From Pseudomonas taiwanensis DSM 21245 (lineage in GTDB: Bacteria; Pseudomonadota; Gammaproteobacteria; Pseudomonadales; Pseudomonadaceae), in assembly GCF_000425785.1 (NCBI RefSeq), contig NZ_AUEC01000030.1:1-64000 (forward strand): a stretch of 64,000 nucleotides of DNA, read 5' to 3'. Positions 62,528 through 64,000 of the stretch are shown here, piece after piece (position 1 is the stretch's first letter; the number at the start of each line of letters is the position of its first letter). Position numbers and translations under genes: made by a program. Below the pieces are notes generated by a model. That model ran no database searches, was not told the origin of the DNA, and saw nothing but the letters and a program-made list of their open reading frames with translations.

Positions 62528-63733
62528 ATGGACATTCTCCAAGTCGCTGGCGGCAAGCCGATCAAGTTGTGGACCGACGGCGTGCCGGTCGAAGACGAAG
62601 CCCGCCAGCAATTGCTGAACACGGCGAAGATGCCGTTCATTTTCAAGCATCTGGCGGTGATGCCCGATGTGCACCTGGGCAAAGGCTCGACCATTGGCAG
62701 TGTGATTCCAACCGTCGGTGCGATCATCCCGGCTGCGGTAGGTGTGGATATCGGCTGCGGCATGATCGCTGCCCGTACCTCGCTGCACGCCCGGGACCTG
62801 CCGGACAACCTGCACGGTCTGCGCAGCGCCATCGAGAAAGCGGTGCCCCACGGCAAGACCTTCGGTCGTCGCGACCAAGGCGCCTGGGATGATGTTCCCA
62901 CTTCTGCGGACCAGCAGTGGCGTGGGTTGGCAGGTCGCTTCAAGGCGATCACCGACAAGTACCCTCGCCTGGAGAAGACCAACAACCGCCATCACCTGGG
63001 GACGCTGGGCGGCGGCAATCATTTCATCGAGGTGTGCCTGGACGAGGCCGACCAGGTCTGGTTCATGCTGCACAGCGGTTCACGCGGCGTCGGTAATGCC
63101 ATCGGCAACCTGTTCATCGAACTGGCCCAGGCCGACATGCGTCAGCACCTGGCCAATCTGCCGGACAAGGACCTGGCCTACTTCGAGGAGGGGAGCCGGC
63201 ATTTTGCCGATTACGTCGAGGCGGTCGAGTGGGCCCAGGACTACGCCCGGCGCAATCGCGAATTGATGATGCACGCAGTGGTCGCCGCCGCACGGCAGGT
63301 ATTGGGGCGGCCCTTCGAGGCCCGCCTGGAAGCCGTCAACTGTCACCACAACTATGTGCAGCGCGAACACCATTTCGGCCGCGAGGTGCTGGTGACGCGC
63401 AAGGGGGCGGTTTCGGCGCAGAAGGGGCAGTTGGGCATCATCCCCGGCTCGATGGGCGCCAAGAGTTTCATCGTACGTGGCCTGGGCAATGAGGAGTCGT
63501 TCTGTTCCTGTAGCCACGGTGCTGGGCGGGTCATGAGCCGCACCCAGGCCAAGCGTCGTTTCAGCGTCGAAGACCAGCGGCGAGCGACCGCGCATGTTGA
63601 GTGCCGCAAGGACAAGGAGGTGATCGATGAGATCCCCATGGCCTACAAGGACATCGACGCGGTGATGCTGGCCCAGCGGGAGCTGGTGGAGGTGGTGCAC
63701 ACTTTGCGTCAGGTGGTGTGCGTGAAAGGGTGA
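62528..63733 (+). CDS. rtcB: RNA-splicing ligase RtcB-type
   Basis: RtcB joins 2',3'-cyclic phosphate or 3'-phosphate RNA ends to 5'-OH ends with GTP and manganese. The 401-residue protein has metal-binding Asp74 and Cys77 in GVDIGCGM, HHLGTLGGGNHFIE, and the guanylated histidine motif CSCSHGAGRVMSR. The ATG at 62528 gives the family start. RtcA and RtcR partners are not in the window. It diverges from the ribB riboswitch. Confidence 0.95.
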   Translation: MDILQVAGGKPIKLWTDGVPVEDEARQQLLNTAKMPFIFKHLAVMPDVHLGKGSTIGSVIPTVGAIIPAAVGVDIGCGMIAARTSLHARDLPDNLHGLRSAIEKAVPHGKTFGRRDQGAWDDVPTSADQQWRGLAGRFKAITDKYPRLEKTNNRHHLGTLGGGNHFIEVCLDEADQVWFMLHSGSRGVGNAIGNLFIELAQADMRQHLANLPDKDLAYFEEGSRHFADYVEAVEWAQDYARRNRELMMHAVVAAARQVLGRPFEARLEAVNCHHNYVQREHHFGREVLVTRKGAVSAQKGQLGIIPGSMGAKSFIVRGLGNEESFCSCSHGAGRVMSRTQAKRRFSVEDQRRATAHVECRKDKEVIDEIPMAYKDIDAVMLAQRELVEVVHTLRQVVCVKG

Positions 63734-63816
63734 CGACACCGGCCCCAAACGCAGCTTCAGGCCACGCTGCGGACCGACGCGGCGTCTAGGGGCGATGCCC
63801 GGGCGTCGCTTCTTCC

Positions 63817-64000
63817 TCAGCCTTGCTCGCGCATGATCTGGGCGATGATTGGCACCGGGGTCATCAAGTGCGCATGCATCATCGTGCTGGCACGGGCGGC
63901 ATCACGGGCGAGAATCGCCTCGACCAGTGCCGCGTGCTCCTGGCGCTTGGTTTCCAGAGCCTGCTCGGAAAACACCGTATGGGTCAGCCACAGATGACGG
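63817..64000 (-). CDS. GntR/FadR-type regulator, C-terminal fragment
   Basis: The minus-strand frame reads RHLWLTHTVFSEQALETK and ends AQIMREQG before TGA at 63817. Its helical pattern with RQEHAALVEAILARDAARAS is typical of the end of an FCD ligand-binding domain (EHxxIxxAIxxRDAxxA motif). The gene continues beyond the window. Its target cannot be read here. Confidence 0.7.
   Translation of the reverse strand, partial: RHLWLTHTVFSEQALETKRQEHAALVEAILARDAARASTMMHAHLMTPVPIIAQIMREQG

Overview
The window comes from a Pseudomonas chromosome, most likely the P. putida group. The evidence is the gene order (tuf, the S10-spc-alpha ribosomal block, katA, ferritin, uvrA, MFS gene, ssb), GC-rich codon use, dispersed REP palindromes, a selenocysteine formate dehydrogenase locus and the nrdR-rib-nusB-thiL-pgpA / dxs-ispA-xseB block. 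Species level is inferred from memory of gene order, not from a database search.

1-13990: the end of tuf, then 28 contiguous genes on the + strand for ribosomal proteins, SecY and RNA polymerase alpha. Two gaps inside this block (rpsN-rpsH and rpmJ-rpsM) each hold an 11-bp hairpin overlapped by a sigma70-like promoter, which may divide the block into separately started units. 14114-21142: katA with a ferritin (bacterioferritin-like but lacking the haem methionine), uvrA, an MFS transporter with a C-terminal YAM-like domain, and ssb.

21262-25723: an accessory-looking cluster of a MocR-type (GntR-aminotransferase) regulator, a divergent AsnO/VioC-like Fe(II)/2-oxoglutarate hydroxylase, a TauE/SafE exporter and a YdfG-like hydroxy-acid dehydrogenase. 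The 442-bp divergent region carries a perfect 12-bp inverted repeat and further paired repeats. The gene set suggests an amino-acid hydroxylation pathway that I cannot match to a described system, and it is my leading candidate for something new.

26124-35302: a self-contained selenocysteine locus. It holds fdnG with an in-frame UGA and a bacterial SECIS, fdnH, fdnI, fdhE, selA, selB and the tRNA gene selC. It supplies formate dehydrogenase and nearly all it needs for selenocysteine; selD is not in the window.

35390-48804: asparaginase, an alanine/glycine symporter with a divergent HTH regulator, a pair of overlapping SDR genes (the first lacking the catalytic Tyr/Lys), an OmpW porin, a four-gene operon with a candidate Zur box (His-rich periplasmic protein, ABC ATPase, permease, DUF3299 protein), two genes of unknown function, a thioredoxin-TPR protein and a methyltransferase. 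48805-56858: a YbaY-type lipoprotein, then nrdR-ribD-ribE-ribBA-ribH-nusB-thiL-pgpA, a solute-binding protein, and ribA. 56855-64000: a small membrane protein, a BtuF-like protein, dxs-ispA-xseB, an FMN-riboswitch-controlled ribB, rtcB and the 3' end of a GntR/FadR-type regulator. Riboflavin genes are layered: ribBA has a GTP cyclohydrolase II domain without the zinc cysteines, an intact ribA lies about 3.5 kb downstream of its end, and a separate ribB carries the FMN switch.
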